A program made the translations under genes and the position numbers. Below are positions 10,506 through 19,691 of a stretch of DNA of 64,000 nucleotides, in pieces (positions within the stretch are counted from its first letter, which is position 1; every line of letters starts with the position of its first letter). The stretch lies in contig JABXIM010000114.1 of the NCBI GenBank assembly GCA_013373085.1, positions 1-64,000 of the forward strand, given 5' to 3'. The notes under the pieces were generated by a model. It had not been told where the DNA came from and searched no databases. It saw only the letters and a program-made list of their open reading frames with translations. This DNA is from Oceanospirillaceae bacterium. Lineage in GTDB: Bacteria; Pseudomonadota; Gammaproteobacteria; Pseudomonadales; Balneatricaceae.

Positions 10506-10667
10506 TGCGCCGGTCCCACACCAGACCCGGCTAATCGTCGGGTCTCGCCAAAAGCCTTCTATGCTTAAACCCTAAACCCCGCTTATTCACCCGGGTGTGG
10601 TACATCGCCCAGGCCAGAATCCAGACGCGGGCGCTCTCACAGCCACCAGCAACACCAGGACCCTCTT

Positions 10668-12887
10668 GTGATCGTCACCCTTTTGCCACTCTTCTCGCTC
10701 TTGCTGAGCTGCTTCATCATGATGCTGGGTTTCGGCCTGACCGGCCTTCTGCTGCCGGTTCGCATGGGGCTCGAAGGCATGAACACCGACACCATCGGCA
10801 TGGTGCTGTCGATGTACGCCGTCGGCATGCTACTCGGGGGACTCTATGCCCGCCTGCTGATTATCCGCGCCGGCCATATCCGCATGTTCGCCGCGGTGGC
10901 CGCACTCTGCGCCATCAGCGTGCTCGCCTGCAGCCTGTCCACCAATCCCTGGCTGTGGGGGCTGATGCGCATGCTGATGGGATTCTGCATGGCCTGCGCG
11001 CTGGCCGCGATCGACAGCTGGCTCAGCGAAAACGCCACCCAGGAAACCCGCGGTCGCATCCTCGCCGCCAACCAGATCGTGATCATGGGCGCCTTCTTCA
11101 TCGGCCAGTTCATGATCAACCTCGCCAGCCCGAGCGACACCACCCTGTTCATCATCGCCGGTATGCTGCTGTCGCTGGCGCTGATCCCGATCGTCATGAG
11201 CCGCAAGTCCGGACCTTCGGTAACCGAGGTCCGCTCGATGTCGATGGTGGCGATTTTCCGCCTCTCGCCGCTTGGCGTCGTCAGTTGCTTTTTCTGCGGC
11301 ATTCTTTACAGCGGCATACTGAACATGCTGCCGATTTTCGCCGGCAATTACGGCATCGAAGGCTTCCAGCTGTCGCTGTTCATGGGTGCTGCGGTGTTCG
11401 GGGCCTTTATCCTGCAGTTCCCGGTCGGCTACCTCTCCGACCACTTCGACCGCCGGACGGTACTCTTCGGCCTGCTGATCGTAACTATCGCCGCCAGTAT
11501 CGCTGCACCCTTTCTCGTCGGCCTCGACAGCCGTCTGCCGATCATGATCATGGTCGCCCTGATCACCGGCGTGTTCGCCTGCATGTACCCGATGAGCATC
11601 TCGGAAACCTTCGACAAGGTACTGCAGAGCGACATGGTCGCGGCCATGGGCGGGCTGATCGCCGTCTACGCCCTGGGCAGCATCATCGGTCCCTATGCGG
11701 CATCGCTGTCGATGCGGCTATTCGGCAGTGACGCCCTGTTTAGCTTTCTCGCCGTACTCGAAGCTCTGCTGCTGCTGTTCGTGATTTACCGCATGCGCGT
11801 CCGCGATGCCCTGCCGATCGAAGATCAGGAGAAATTCGTGATTCACGGCGCCGGCGCCGCCAGCTCGCTGGAAATAGACCCCCGTTTCGAGTACGAGGAG
11901 CCGGAAATACCGCTCAGCGCCGAGTCCGAAACGGTGGTTCGGGTGGCACAGAGCAACCCCGGGGCGGCGGTCAAGATGGCCATCGCGCTGGCGGAGTACT
12001 CGCCTGAACAGGCCGCTCAGCTGGCTGCCGCCCTGACGCGCGTCGAACAGGTCGATATCTCGCGCCTCTACGCGGCCATTACCGAAGCGGCGCCGGAACT
12101 CAGCCTGTACATCGCCGAGGCGCTGGCAGCCGCATCACCGGAACAGTCGGACGAACTGGTGTCCTGGATCGCCAAGGAACAGCCGGAACAGCTTTCCGAG
12201 ATTATCGTCGCGATCGCTGAGGCGGTGCCGGAACACAGTCTGGATATCCTCGGCAACGTCGCCGAAACCGTGGCGGAGCAGACGCCGGAGGTGCTATTCG
12301 ATATGGCGGAAACCTATGCCAGCCATCTGCACGAGCACCTGGACGAGATGCGCCCGGTCGACCGCGCCGCGGCCCATGCCGGGCATCAGGCGGCCGACCT
12401 TTACACCCGATTGGCCGAGTTCATTCCGGAGCGTGCCGCCGATCTTGCGTACACGCTTGCCGAGGCGATGCCTGAAGCGGCCACGGAGATCACCGAGGCC
12501 TACGTCAACAGCCTCATCGAAGAGCCGGAGACGAAGACAGAGCCGGACAAAACCACAGCCGATACCGACGCTGAAATGATCGGCTGCCCCGCCGAAGAGC
12601 CCACCGGGAAAGCGGCGCCAACGCCGGAAGAGCAAGCCCGAATCGCCAGCGCGCTAACCGCGTTTATCACCCACATGACCGAAACGATGCCGGACCAGGC
12701 GGTCGAGATCGCCGCCGTACTCGTCGACTCCTGCCCGATTCTGGCTTCGGAACTGATCGAGCGCCTGCAGGCGGTGGAACAGCTCGACAGTACCCTGTCC
12801 TCGAGCGTCGACGACAAACCGGCCCCGGACATCTTCGCCGATTATCCCTATGACGAGAGCGCGAAGACGGAGAAGGGAGAGGCGTAA
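10668..12887 (+). CDS. MFS transporter with a long C-terminal helical-repeat extension
   Basis: The 739-residue protein starts at GTG 10668 with AGGA upstream. Residues 1 to about 385 hold about twelve hydrophobic helices of a YcaD-like major facilitator, including GYLSDHFDRRTVL in the central loop. Residues about 395-739 form an acidic soluble tail that is not part of the standard MFS fold. The tail repeats a unit of about 15 residues starting Pro-Glu (PELSLYIAEALAAAS, PEQSDELVSWIAKEQ, PEQLSEIIVAIAEAV, PERAADLAYTLAEAM), suggesting a helical solenoid. An acidic, Thr/Pro-rich linker interrupts it at about 620-660. Substrate and tail function are unknown. The gene is convergent with the exported ligase gene. 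Confidence 0.85.
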   Translation: MIVTLLPLFSLLLSCFIMMLGFGLTGLLLPVRMGLEGMNTDTIGMVLSMYAVGMLLGGLYARLLIIRAGHIRMFAAVAALCAISVLACSLSTNPWLWGLMRMLMGFCMACALAAIDSWLSENATQETRGRILAANQIVIMGAFFIGQFMINLASPSDTTLFIIAGMLLSLALIPIVMSRKSGPSVTEVRSMSMVAIFRLSPLGVVSCFFCGILYSGILNMLPIFAGNYGIEGFQLSLFMGAAVFGAFILQFPVGYLSDHFDRRTVLFGLLIVTIAASIAAPFLVGLDSRLPIMIMVALITGVFACMYPMSISETFDKVLQSDMVAAMGGLIAVYALGSIIGPYAASLSMRLFGSDALFSFLAVLEALLLLFVIYRMRVRDALPIEDQEKFVIHGAGAASSLEIDPRFEYEEPEIPLSAESETVVRVAQSNPGAAVKMAIALAEYSPEQAAQLAAALTRVEQVDISRLYAAITEAAPELSLYIAEALAAASPEQSDELVSWIAKEQPEQLSEIIVAIAEAVPEHSLDILGNVAETVAEQTPEVLFDMAETYASHLHEHLDEMRPVDRAAAHAGHQAADLYTRLAEFIPERAADLAYTLAEAMPEAATEITEAYVNSLIEEPETKTEPDKTTADTDAEMIGCPAEEPTGKAAPTPEEQARIASALTAFITHMTETMPDQAVEIAAVLVDSCPILASELIERLQAVEQLDSTLSSSVDDKPAPDIFADYPYDESAKTEKGEA

Positions 12888-12914
12888 GGCGTTAGGCGTC
12901 ACTCCACCCCTTCG

Positions 12915-13763
12915 TCAATCTGACCGCACTCTCAAAAAACGCGCGAAGCGGGGCAAACCGTTTACCGTCAGGCCGTTAAAGCGGTAGGTGACGCGAGCCC
13001 CCAACGGCGGCGGCGATGCCCGCTCGGCATCGCTGAGCCCGCTCCCGAGCCGGAAACGGCGCCCGTTGTCGTCCTCCACCAGGAGCGCGCCGACCAGGCC
13101 GCTGTACTTGCCCTCCCCCGGTGAGTAGCCGATCACGACGGCCTCCGCATCCTGGTGAGGCTTGTACTTGAGCAGGTCGGTGCTGCGTCCGGCCTGATAC
13201 AGCGCGGTATCGTGATGCAGCATCAGCCCTTCGCCACCGCCCCCGACTACCCGGTCAAGCAGCCGATCGAGGTCGAGGCGGTTGGCGATGCGACGTTGCT
13301 CGACCGCCTGCAACCAGAGACTGGCAGTGTCCGCAAGCAGGCGCCGCAGTTCCGCCTGGCGGATACCGAAAGCCGCAGCACTGCCCGGCAGGTCGAACAC
13401 CATGAAGCGCATACCGAGCCAGGCACCCTCATCCGTTTCATAGCGCCGAATCAGCGCCGATAGCTCCGTGAAACGGCCGCGACCGAGCCAGAGTTCGCCG
13501 TCGAGGGGATCGTCCGGCCAGCCGCGGGTAAACCACTCGGGCGCCTCGACGGGATAGCCGCCGCGTGTCAGTAAGCGCTGACCATCCCAGCGGGCACGCA
13601 CGCCGTCGAGTTTCTCGCTGACCCAGAAATCGCCGACATCGACGTCACTGCGATAATCCTCCGCCAGCATCATCGGCACCGGAGCCGCCGCCAGCTGCTC
13701 GCACGGAACCAGCGGCGCCGTTGCGCCGAGCAAGAGATATAAAATATTTCGGGAACAGGTCAT
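12915..13763 (-). CDS. Exported ATP-dependent DNA ligase (Lig E type)
   Basis: The minimal ATP-dependent ligases of gammaproteobacteria seal nicks via a lysine-AMP intermediate and carry leader peptides that send them to the periplasm, where a role in DNA uptake has been proposed. The 282-residue product starts at ATG 13763, behind a strong GGGAGGAAG site. A longer frame to 13853 was rejected for that reason. A hydrophobic leader (about 6-28) precedes the nucleotidyltransferase domain, with SEKLDGVRARW (Lys51 nucleophile), DGELWLGRG, GEGLMLH and LLKYKPHQDAEAVVIGY. A small OB domain follows (GARVTYRFNGLT). The family's short length is matched. It is separate from the NAD-dependent ligA at 38-40 kb. 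Confidence 0.9.
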   Translation of the reverse strand: MTCSRNILYLLLGATAPLVPCEQLAAAPVPMMLAEDYRSDVDVGDFWVSEKLDGVRARWDGQRLLTRGGYPVEAPEWFTRGWPDDPLDGELWLGRGRFTELSALIRRYETDEGAWLGMRFMVFDLPGSAAAFGIRQAELRRLLADTASLWLQAVEQRRIANRLDLDRLLDRVVGGGGEGLMLHHDTALYQAGRSTDLLKYKPHQDAEAVVIGYSPGEGKYSGLVGALLVEDDNGRRFRLGSGLSDAERASPPPLGARVTYRFNGLTVNGLPRFARFLRVRSD

Positions 13764-13912
13764 GGACACTTCCTCCCTGAAGTATTGAAAGCGCGCCGAA
13801 TCCTTGGCGCTCACAAGGTAGGATAGATGGACAGGATAGTTACGGCCAGGCATGGGCCAAACCAGAGTTACGGGGAAACCAGGAGAAAAGTGTCAGCGAC
13901 CGTCACGCCGCA

Positions 13913-14221
13913 TCAATACGTTCGCCCCCAGTTGACCAGGTCGGAGGCTATACGCCGTTTAAACGACTCGGAGATTCGCGCCTGATCCAGCAAGTCCACC
14001 GAGAACGGCAGGTCCGATTCGGCAAGCTGCTCACTGGCCTCGGCCAGTTGCGAAAAATCAATCGGGCCAGCCGCACACAAAAGTATATCGAGATCCGAAG
14101 ATTTACGTGCGTTGCCTCTGGCTCGAGAGCCGAATACGAAGACGTCAACACCCGGGCCAAGAGCACCGGACAACAGCTCCATAACCAGTCTTCGTATGCT
14201 GGCGTTGCCGTCAATCGACAT
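13913..14221 (-). CDS. MNT-family nucleotidyltransferase (HI0073-like)
   Basis: The 102-residue protein, starting at ATG 14221, has the minimal nucleotidyltransferase signature VFVFGSRARGNARKSSDLDI (Gly-Ser, Asp-x-Asp) and a third carboxylate in FSVDLLD. It overlaps the 3' end of the HI0074-like partner gene by 11 bases, so the two are translationally coupled. The order here (HEPN-like gene first, MNT second) is the reverse of the mntA-hepT pair at 8.6-9.2 kb, and the subtypes differ. A toxin-antitoxin role is inferred from the family. An upstream in-frame ATG at 14257 would overlap the partner more and is less likely. Confidence 0.85.
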   Translation of the reverse strand: MSIDGNASIRRLVMELLSGALGPGVDVFVFGSRARGNARKSSDLDILLCAAGPIDFSQLAEASEQLAESDLPFSVDLLDQARISESFKRRIASDLVNWGRTY

Positions 14222-14600
14222 TACGCTGTTCCAGTATCGATAAAAGCGCCTGTGCATCGGGCAGAAACTCCGTAGCTACCCGAAACACCTCTTCGGCTTT
14301 CTTCTCATCGTACAGATGGGAGGTTTCATTACGTGCACGATGGTACGTAATCCATCTCTGGGTATCGGCAATAAAGCCGTACTCCGCCGCCATGCGAAAC
14401 AGCTCTCGCCTGGACAGCATCACCACATGCGCCTCGCCCTGGTCTTCGATAAGCTTTCGGCGCAGCATCTTCCAGCATAACTCGTAAGTGTATTCGAATC
14501 GCTGGATCACTGCGTCACGAATAAACTCGTTCTTGGGCTGCTGTAACGCCAGCTCCAGGGAGGCAACGGCCTTTTCCAGCGGTGTCAGTATCAACGACAT
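14211..14600 (-). CDS. HI0074-family HEPN-like nucleotidyltransferase partner
   Basis: The 129-residue helical protein starts at ATG 14600 (MSLILTPLEKAVASLELAL). The frame continues upstream to 14762 without family similarity. Conserved features of the HI0074 group are visible: AVIQRFEYTYELCWKMLRR, the RELFRMAAEYGFI segment and RARNETSHLYDE near residues 90-101, which corresponds to the R..H region of HEPN proteins. HI0074 forms a complex with the MNT protein HI0073. Here the partner is the overlapping downstream gene. The pair sits at the edge of the glycan locus, a frequent place for horizontally acquired modules. Confidence 0.85.
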   Translation of the reverse strand: MSLILTPLEKAVASLELALQQPKNEFIRDAVIQRFEYTYELCWKMLRRKLIEDQGEAHVVMLSRRELFRMAAEYGFIADTQRWITYHRARNETSHLYDEKKAEEVFRVATEFLPDAQALLSILEQRNVD

Positions 14601-14823
14601 GTACGAACGATCCTGTATATTACGATAGTGACGGGTACGTATTGGCCAACACCTGTAGGTCAGGTGCGGTGCCGGTGGCTCATAGAGCAACAGCTGAGCC
14701 GAACGTAACCAATCGACCTGTGAAGCGGTGGATATGACGCGTTCCGCGATGCCCAATATCACGGTAAACGAACGTCTTTACCGGCGGGGGTACATCGATC
14801 CAACCGTACGCCTTACGCGTATT

Positions 14824-16734
14824 CTAATGCACCCTCGGCGGTCGGTGCAGCGGGTCCCGAATTGCATGCTGTGGCTGATAACCGCTTACCAACTCGAGCA
14901 GTAGGGCGCGCAGGCCATCGCAATCGTAGGATTCGCAGCAGGCCTCGATACGCTGGAGCATGGGCCTGAGCTGCGAAAAGCTGAGGCTCTCCTCGTTGGC
15001 TTTCATGATCATCGGGTGAGAGGTGCCGGTCACGTTGTCACCGATCAGCAGCTCCTCGTATAGCTTCTCACCGTCGCGCAGACCGGTGAACTCGATACCG
15101 ATATCGCCGTCCGGGTGCTGTTCGTCACGCACCGAAAAACCGGCCAGCCGGATCATCTGCTCGGCCATCTCGCGGATCCGTACCGGCTGCCCCATATCGA
15201 GTACGAAGACGTTGCCGGATTCGGCCATGGCCCCCGCCTGAATCACCAGCGCGGCGGCTTCCGGGATGGTCATGAAATAGCGGGTCATTTCCGGATGGGT
15301 CACGGTCACCGGTCCGCCCTCGACGATCTGCTGACGGAACAGTGGAATCACCGAGCCGGACGACCCCAGCACATTGCCGAAACGCACGATGGCAAAACGC
15401 GTGCAGTGACCGGGAACCTCCGCCAGCGCCTGCAGCACCAGTTCGGCGCAACGCTTGGTCGCCCCCATCACGTTGGTGGGACGCACGGCCTTGTCTGACG
15501 AGATCAGCACGAAATTTTTTACCTCCGCCGCCAGCGCTGACTGCGCCGTCGCCAGGGTGCCGAGCAGATTGTTGCGCACGCCGACCACCATATTGCGTTC
15601 GACGATCGGCACATGCTTGTAGGCCGCCGCGTGGTAGAGCGTATCGATACGATAATGGCTCAGCGTACGTTCGAGCAGCGAAGTATCCGTGACCGAGCCG
15701 AGTACCGCGACGAGTTCGATACCGCCCTGCATGCACAGCGGCCTCAGCTCCTGATCGATCTGGTAAAGGGCGTATTCGGAACGCTCGAAGAACACCAGCC
15801 GCTCCGGCTGCTGGGCAATGATCTGTCGACACAGCTCGGAACCGATCGAACCGCCTGCGCCGGTCACCAGCACATGCTGACCCCTGATGTTCGCCGCCAT
15901 CAGTTGAGAATCAGGCGCCACTTCTTCGCGCCCCAGCACGTCGGCAATTTCGATCTCGCGAATATCGCTGATATTGACGCGGCCGCTGGCGATATCGGAT
16001 AGCCCCGGCAGTGTCAGCACCTTGACCGGCAAGGGTTCGAGCAATGCCAACAACTCACGCCGACGTGTCCGGCTCGCCGACGGCATCGCCAGCAGCACCT
16101 CGGAGACATCGAAATGCTCGATCAGCCATTCCAGCTTTTCGGGAGGATAAATACGCAGCCCATGCACTTCGAGACCGGCCAGCGCCGGGTCATCATCTAC
16201 AAAGACCACGGCACTCAGGTCGCTGGCGCTCTCCAGCGCCGTCGCCAGCTGCCGCCCGGCGGAGCCGGCGCCATAAATGATGACCCGGTCAGTCGACGCC
16301 AGTCGATACAGTCCGCCGGGAAACTGCTGCAATAGCAGCCAACGCGCCAGCAGCCGGCTGCCCCCGATCACCACCAGGGCAATGAACCAGTAGATCGGAA
16401 TAACCGAACGCGGAATCCGCTGCTCGAAGCCGATGAAGTAAGTCAGCATCGCCCAGATCAGCACGAACAGCGTTACCGCCTTGAGCACCGTCCAGAGCGC
16501 GTGCGGACCGATATAGCGCGTGATTGCCCGATACAGACCGAGCTTCACGAACACCGGTACCGCCACCACCGGCGCGATGAGATAAGCCGGCCAGTGCACA
16601 AAACCCTCTGCGTCCCACTCGCCGTAGCGCAACGCAAAGCTCATCCAGCAGGTAAGCGTCAGCGCCAGCACATCGAAAGCCAGAAACACTGTGCGTTTCT
16701 GATTGCGGGAGAGTGCCAGTACGGCATTCAGCAT
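14824..16734 (-). CDS. Membrane UDP-sugar 4,6-dehydratase (WbpM/PglF/FlaA1 family)
   Basis: Members convert UDP-GlcNAc to the UDP-4-keto-6-deoxy sugar, the entry to QuiNAc, FucNAc and bacillosamine-type residues of O antigens or glycoproteins. The 636-residue protein has four hydrophobic segments in the first 135 residues, then a first Rossmann domain (IYGAGSAGRQLATAL, about 151) and the SDR domain with VLVTGAGGSIGSELCRQI (about 288-305). YHAAAYKHVPIVE follows. The active-site stretch VMGATKR places Met where classical SDRs have Tyr, as in WbpM/FlaA1. Length is typical of the membrane-bound type. It is the last gene of the minus-strand glycan operon, after the DegT aminotransferase. Confidence 0.93.
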   Translation of the reverse strand: MLNAVLALSRNQKRTVFLAFDVLALTLTCWMSFALRYGEWDAEGFVHWPAYLIAPVVAVPVFVKLGLYRAITRYIGPHALWTVLKAVTLFVLIWAMLTYFIGFEQRIPRSVIPIYWFIALVVIGGSRLLARWLLLQQFPGGLYRLASTDRVIIYGAGSAGRQLATALESASDLSAVVFVDDDPALAGLEVHGLRIYPPEKLEWLIEHFDVSEVLLAMPSASRTRRRELLALLEPLPVKVLTLPGLSDIASGRVNISDIREIEIADVLGREEVAPDSQLMAANIRGQHVLVTGAGGSIGSELCRQIIAQQPERLVFFERSEYALYQIDQELRPLCMQGGIELVAVLGSVTDTSLLERTLSHYRIDTLYHAAAYKHVPIVERNMVVGVRNNLLGTLATAQSALAAEVKNFVLISSDKAVRPTNVMGATKRCAELVLQALAEVPGHCTRFAIVRFGNVLGSSGSVIPLFRQQIVEGGPVTVTHPEMTRYFMTIPEAAALVIQAGAMAESGNVFVLDMGQPVRIREMAEQMIRLAGFSVRDEQHPDGDIGIEFTGLRDGEKLYEELLIGDNVTGTSHPMIMKANEESLSFSQLRPMLQRIEACCESYDCDGLRALLLELVSGYQPQHAIRDPLHRPPRVH

Positions 16735-16803
16735 TGATCAGTCCTTCGTCTGGTAGCAGGTGACGGTGTGTGAAACGTTCTGCTGCCAAAATACAAACAA
16801 GAG

Positions 16804-16841
16804 GTAGGGGGCTGCCGGTGAACGCGGCGAACCGCATCGTG
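16804..16841 (-). repeat. Dispersed GTAGGGnGC repeat, single arm
   Basis: GTAGGGGGCTGCCGGTGAAC followed by GCGGCGAACCGCATCGTG belongs to the same family as the inverted pairs at 36069-36141, 40250-40334 and 50754-50838. A degraded second arm may lie at about 16759-16790. It sits in the 144-base gap between the DegT and dehydratase genes. Confidence 0.5.
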
Positions 16842-16878
16842 GAAACCCATCCAGTCGACCATATCCCGCATCGGAATC

Positions 16879-18054
16879 CTAACTAGCGGCCTCACCCATA
16901 ACCTCCACAAGCACCCGGCATGTCTTTCGAATCTCATCCGGGGTCAGTGTAGGATGCACCAGAAACATCAAACTGGTATCTCCCAGCTCACGGGCTACGG
17001 GTAGTGGTATCGCAGGACGCCACCCAGTGGCGTCGAATGCCTTTTCCCTGTAAACCTCGGAGCAGGACCCGGTATAACAGGGCACTCCCCTTTCGTTGAT
17101 CTCGGAGACGATGCGGTCCCGCGACCAGGAAGCTTTGAGCTTATCGGGTTCCACGAATAAGTAGCATTTGTACCAAGCATGACGAACATGGTCCGGTGGC
17201 TCTGGAACCCTCAGGCCAGGTAATTGCTTCGCGACTTCCAGAATCGCGCTCGCGTTGCGGCTTCTGGCGTCATTCCAAGCTTCAAGCTTTTGCAGCTGTA
17301 AGCGACCGATCGCAGCCTGTATTTCCGTCATGCGCGCATTGGTACCAAAAGACTCATGGAGCCACCTGAACCCGGGAGGATGATCGGACCGATGTACCGC
17401 ATCCCAGGACTTTCCGTGGTCTTTCAAAGCCCAGAGGCGCTTCCAAAGCGCTTCGTCGTCGGTCGTGATCATACCGCCCTCGCCGCCGGTCGTCATGATC
17501 TTGTCCTGGCAGAATGACCAGGCGCCTACATCGCCCAAAGTGCCAACACTTCGGCCCCTGTAGCGAGCGCCATGCGCCTGGGCGCAGTCTTCGATTACCA
17601 AAAGATCGTGCTTACGCGCCAGATCAATTAGCGGATCCATATCGCACGGCCAGCCAGCCAAATGAACACAGATAATGGCGCGAGTTCTGGCACTGAGCAC
17701 GGCCTCAACGGTTGAGGCGGTAATGTTCTGCGAATCGCGATCGACATCGGCGAAGACGGGCACAGCGCCCACTGCCACGATCGCCGAAACAGAAGCGATA
17801 AAGGTACGGCTCGTGACGACCACCTCGTCACCGGGTGCCAACCCCAAGGCGCGCAACGCCAGCTCGAGCGCTACGGTACCGTTGGCAACCGCAACGGCAT
17901 AGGCACAGCCGAACTTATCGGCAAACTCGGCCTCGAACGCTTTGCCCTCGTCGCCGGTCCAGTAATTGACGCGATTCGAGAGCAGCACTTGCCTTACGGC
18001 TTCAGCCTCCTCTTCGGTGAAGTAAGGCCAGGGGGGAAAAGCTGTATTGATCAT
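16879..18054 (-). CDS. DegT/DnrJ/EryC1-family sugar aminotransferase
   Basis: PLP-dependent enzymes of this family transaminate UDP-4-keto sugars. Here the likely substrate is the product of the adjacent 4,6-dehydratase, giving a 4-amino-4,6-dideoxy sugar. From the ATG at 18054 the product has 391 residues; the longer frame begins at a GTG inside the upstream gene. Motifs: YWTGDEGKAFEAEFA, NGTVALELALRALGL, the PLP-contact IEDCAQAHG (about 154-162) and the Schiff-base lysine Lys185 in WSFCQDKIMTTGEGG-like context (WSFCQDKIMTTGGEGG). The FGTNARMTEIQAAIG block is characteristic. It is 11 bases downstream of the sugar transferase gene. Confidence 0.93.
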   Translation of the reverse strand: MINTAFPPWPYFTEEEAEAVRQVLLSNRVNYWTGDEGKAFEAEFADKFGCAYAVAVANGTVALELALRALGLAPGDEVVVTSRTFIASVSAIVAVGAVPVFADVDRDSQNITASTVEAVLSARTRAIICVHLAGWPCDMDPLIDLARKHDLLVIEDCAQAHGARYRGRSVGTLGDVGAWSFCQDKIMTTGGEGGMITTDDEALWKRLWALKDHGKSWDAVHRSDHPPGFRWLHESFGTNARMTEIQAAIGRLQLQKLEAWNDARSRNASAILEVAKQLPGLRVPEPPDHVRHAWYKCYLFVEPDKLKASWSRDRIVSEINERGVPCYTGSCSEVYREKAFDATGWRPAIPLPVARELGDTSLMFLVHPTLTPDEIRKTCRVLVEVMGEAAS

Positions 18055-18065
18055 CTGTCTATCGG

Positions 18066-18707
18066 CTACCGTCTCGTACTGCCACAGAGTGTCCACCAGA
18101 TATATTTCACATCATCCCGCAACCGCCAGTTGCGGATGTACTCGAGATTTATCCTGACCTTATCCGGGAATATTACCTCGCGATTGTAGGCTTCAGGGTC
18201 CGGTTGGGCCGCCAGGATCTCCTCTTCGTCACGATACTTCAACGTTGCAGGTCCCGTAATTCCAGGCCGCACGGAAAGGATAAGCAGGGCTTCTCCTTGC
18301 AGCCGGTCAGCGAAGCCGGGAACATCGGGCCTGGGGCCGACAAAACTCATATCGCCTGTCAGCACATTCCACAACTGCGGCAGCTCATCGAGCTTGGTAC
18401 GCCGGAAGAAGCTTCCCAGCCGAGTAATCCTTGGGTCGTCCGCTTTAGTCACAGTTGTTGTAATATCTGCCCTCGGGCGCATAGTTTTTATCTTATACAC
18501 CTTGAACGTCTTGCCTCGCCTACCGACACGCTTCTGCGCGAATATCCCACAGCTTCCAGTACTAAAGGTGGCCAACAAGGCCGCAAGCCCGATCAACCAG
18601 AATGTCATCGATAGCAGCAAAAACGCGCCGCAGAGGTCAATAACTCTCTTAAGAGACGCCTGTTGCGGGTTGAGTCCCTGTTGGAAGTCGAGGGAACTAG
18701 TCTCCAT
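18066..18707 (-). CDS. Initiating undecaprenyl-phosphate sugar-phosphate transferase (PglC/WcaJ C-terminal type)
   Basis: These monotopic phosphoglycosyl transferases move a sugar-1-phosphate from a UDP-sugar to undecaprenyl phosphate and so start glycan assembly on the inner membrane. The 213-residue product has one membrane segment (about 24-47), then [18 protein letters not shown] (59-76), the catalytic pair in [20 protein letters not shown] (Asp107-Glu108) and GPRPDVPG (124-131). The short single-domain form is like PglC rather than full-length WcaJ. Given the neighbouring dehydratase and aminotransferase, a QuiNAc4N- or FucNAc4N-type sugar is a plausible first residue; that is inference. 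Start at ATG 18707 overlaps the sulfotransferase end by 11 bases. Confidence 0.92.
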   Translation of the reverse strand: METSSLDFQQGLNPQQASLKRVIDLCGAFLLLSMTFWLIGLAALLATFSTGSCGIFAQKRVGRRGKTFKVYKIKTMRPRADITTTVTKADDPRITRLGSFFRRTKLDELPQLWNVLTGDMSFVGPRPDVPGFADRLQGEALLILSVRPGITGPATLKYRDEEEILAAQPDPEAYNREVIFPDKVRINLEYIRNWRLRDDVKYIWWTLCGSTRR

Positions 18708-19689
18708 TTGACACCACTGAATATCGAGCCACCGAAAGCTTACCAAAACGCTTCTCCAACCGCCCGAGAGCTTCTGCTAATCGACTGATATCACTGCCAT
18801 CTTCCTTTTGGACGAGACGGCACTGAAACCTGTCCGGCAAAGGCCGCCGCACCTCCACACTCATACCTTTCTGATTCAGGAACGCGACAATACGTTCAAT
18901 TTCTGTCCCAGGATCCTGGCACAAGGACTCATAAGCAACGTGAACAGTATGCGGGTCCTCTGCTATCCTATCCAACCTGCGATTGAGCCAGTATACCTGG
19001 GACGCAATCTGTTCGTAGATATCGCTGTTTAAGTATTCATTGCATTCTTTCGGAAATACTGAAAACCAGCTTTTCGAATTTAATTTTCGAATATTTAAAA
19101 TTGAACTGGCTGTACTCAGAGGATCTCTTCTCAGACAAACAAAAACAGCATTCGGAAACCGGGACCGTAGTTCCTCCAGTTTTAGAGTGTGTCCGATATA
19201 GCCAGTAACGATTGGACGTTCAGGACGACTCAGTACTCCGAACACCTTCCTGATATAGTTGATTCTATTGTGAAGCTTATGTACAGAAATTTTTGGCGGG
19301 TTCCGATCATCGATCCCATTTCCGAGCCAATACGACCAGAACTGTAGTCCTTCTGCCGGACCACAAGCGCCCCCGACAAAGCCTTGATCCGATTTGAAGT
19401 TGGAACGGTATTCTTTACAGATCCTTCCAGACAGCACTGCTCCGAAAAACGGAATCGCATAAAGTAAATTCCAAAGATTGCTCAGATACAACGCCCCGGT
19501 AGTATGCACCAGCGCTTGATAGGTTAACGTCGAACCGCTTCTGGGCAAGGCAACCAGAATTACCAAATTTTCGTCATCGGAAGATCGATTTAATAGCGCT
19601 ACAACTGGTGACTCGACGACTCTCATGAAAGACAAAGGCAACGTTTGGATTAGCCTCGCTATTTTTACAACAATCGAACTCCTTTTCAT
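18697..19689 (-). CDS. PAPS-dependent sulfotransferase family protein
   Basis: The 330-residue protein has the two PAPS-binding signatures of cytosolic-type sulfotransferases: the 5'-phosphosulfate loop [13 protein letters not shown] (about residues 46-58) and the 3'-phosphate motif [13 protein letters not shown]. Such enzymes transfer sulfate from 3'-phosphoadenylyl sulfate to a hydroxyl or amine of an acceptor. In this locus the acceptor is probably a sugar of the lipid-linked oligosaccharide, but this is inferred only from context. No signal peptide is evident, so the reaction should be cytoplasmic, before flipping. The gene lies 2 bases from the upstream acyltransferase-like gene. Confidence 0.85.
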   Translation of the reverse strand: MKRSSIVVKIARLIQTLPLSFMRVVESPVVALLNRSSDDENLVILVALPRSGSTLTYQALVHTTGALYLSNLWNLLYAIPFFGAVLSGRICKEYRSNFKSDQGFVGGACGPAEGLQFWSYWLGNGIDDRNPPKISVHKLHNRINYIRKVFGVLSRPERPIVTGYIGHTLKLEELRSRFPNAVFVCLRRDPLSTASSILNIRKLNSKSWFSVFPKECNEYLNSDIYEQIASQVYWLNRRLDRIAEDPHTVHVAYESLCQDPGTEIERIVAFLNQKGMSVEVRRPLPDRFQCRLVQKEDGSDISRLAEALGRLEKRFGKLSVARYSVVSNGD

Positions 19690-19691
19690 GA

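Noticed and set aside
10523-10545. AGACCCG/CGGGTCT hairpin after the Sel1-repeat gene
   Set aside because: Seven-bp stem with a 9-base loop and no T-run; too weak to call a terminator.
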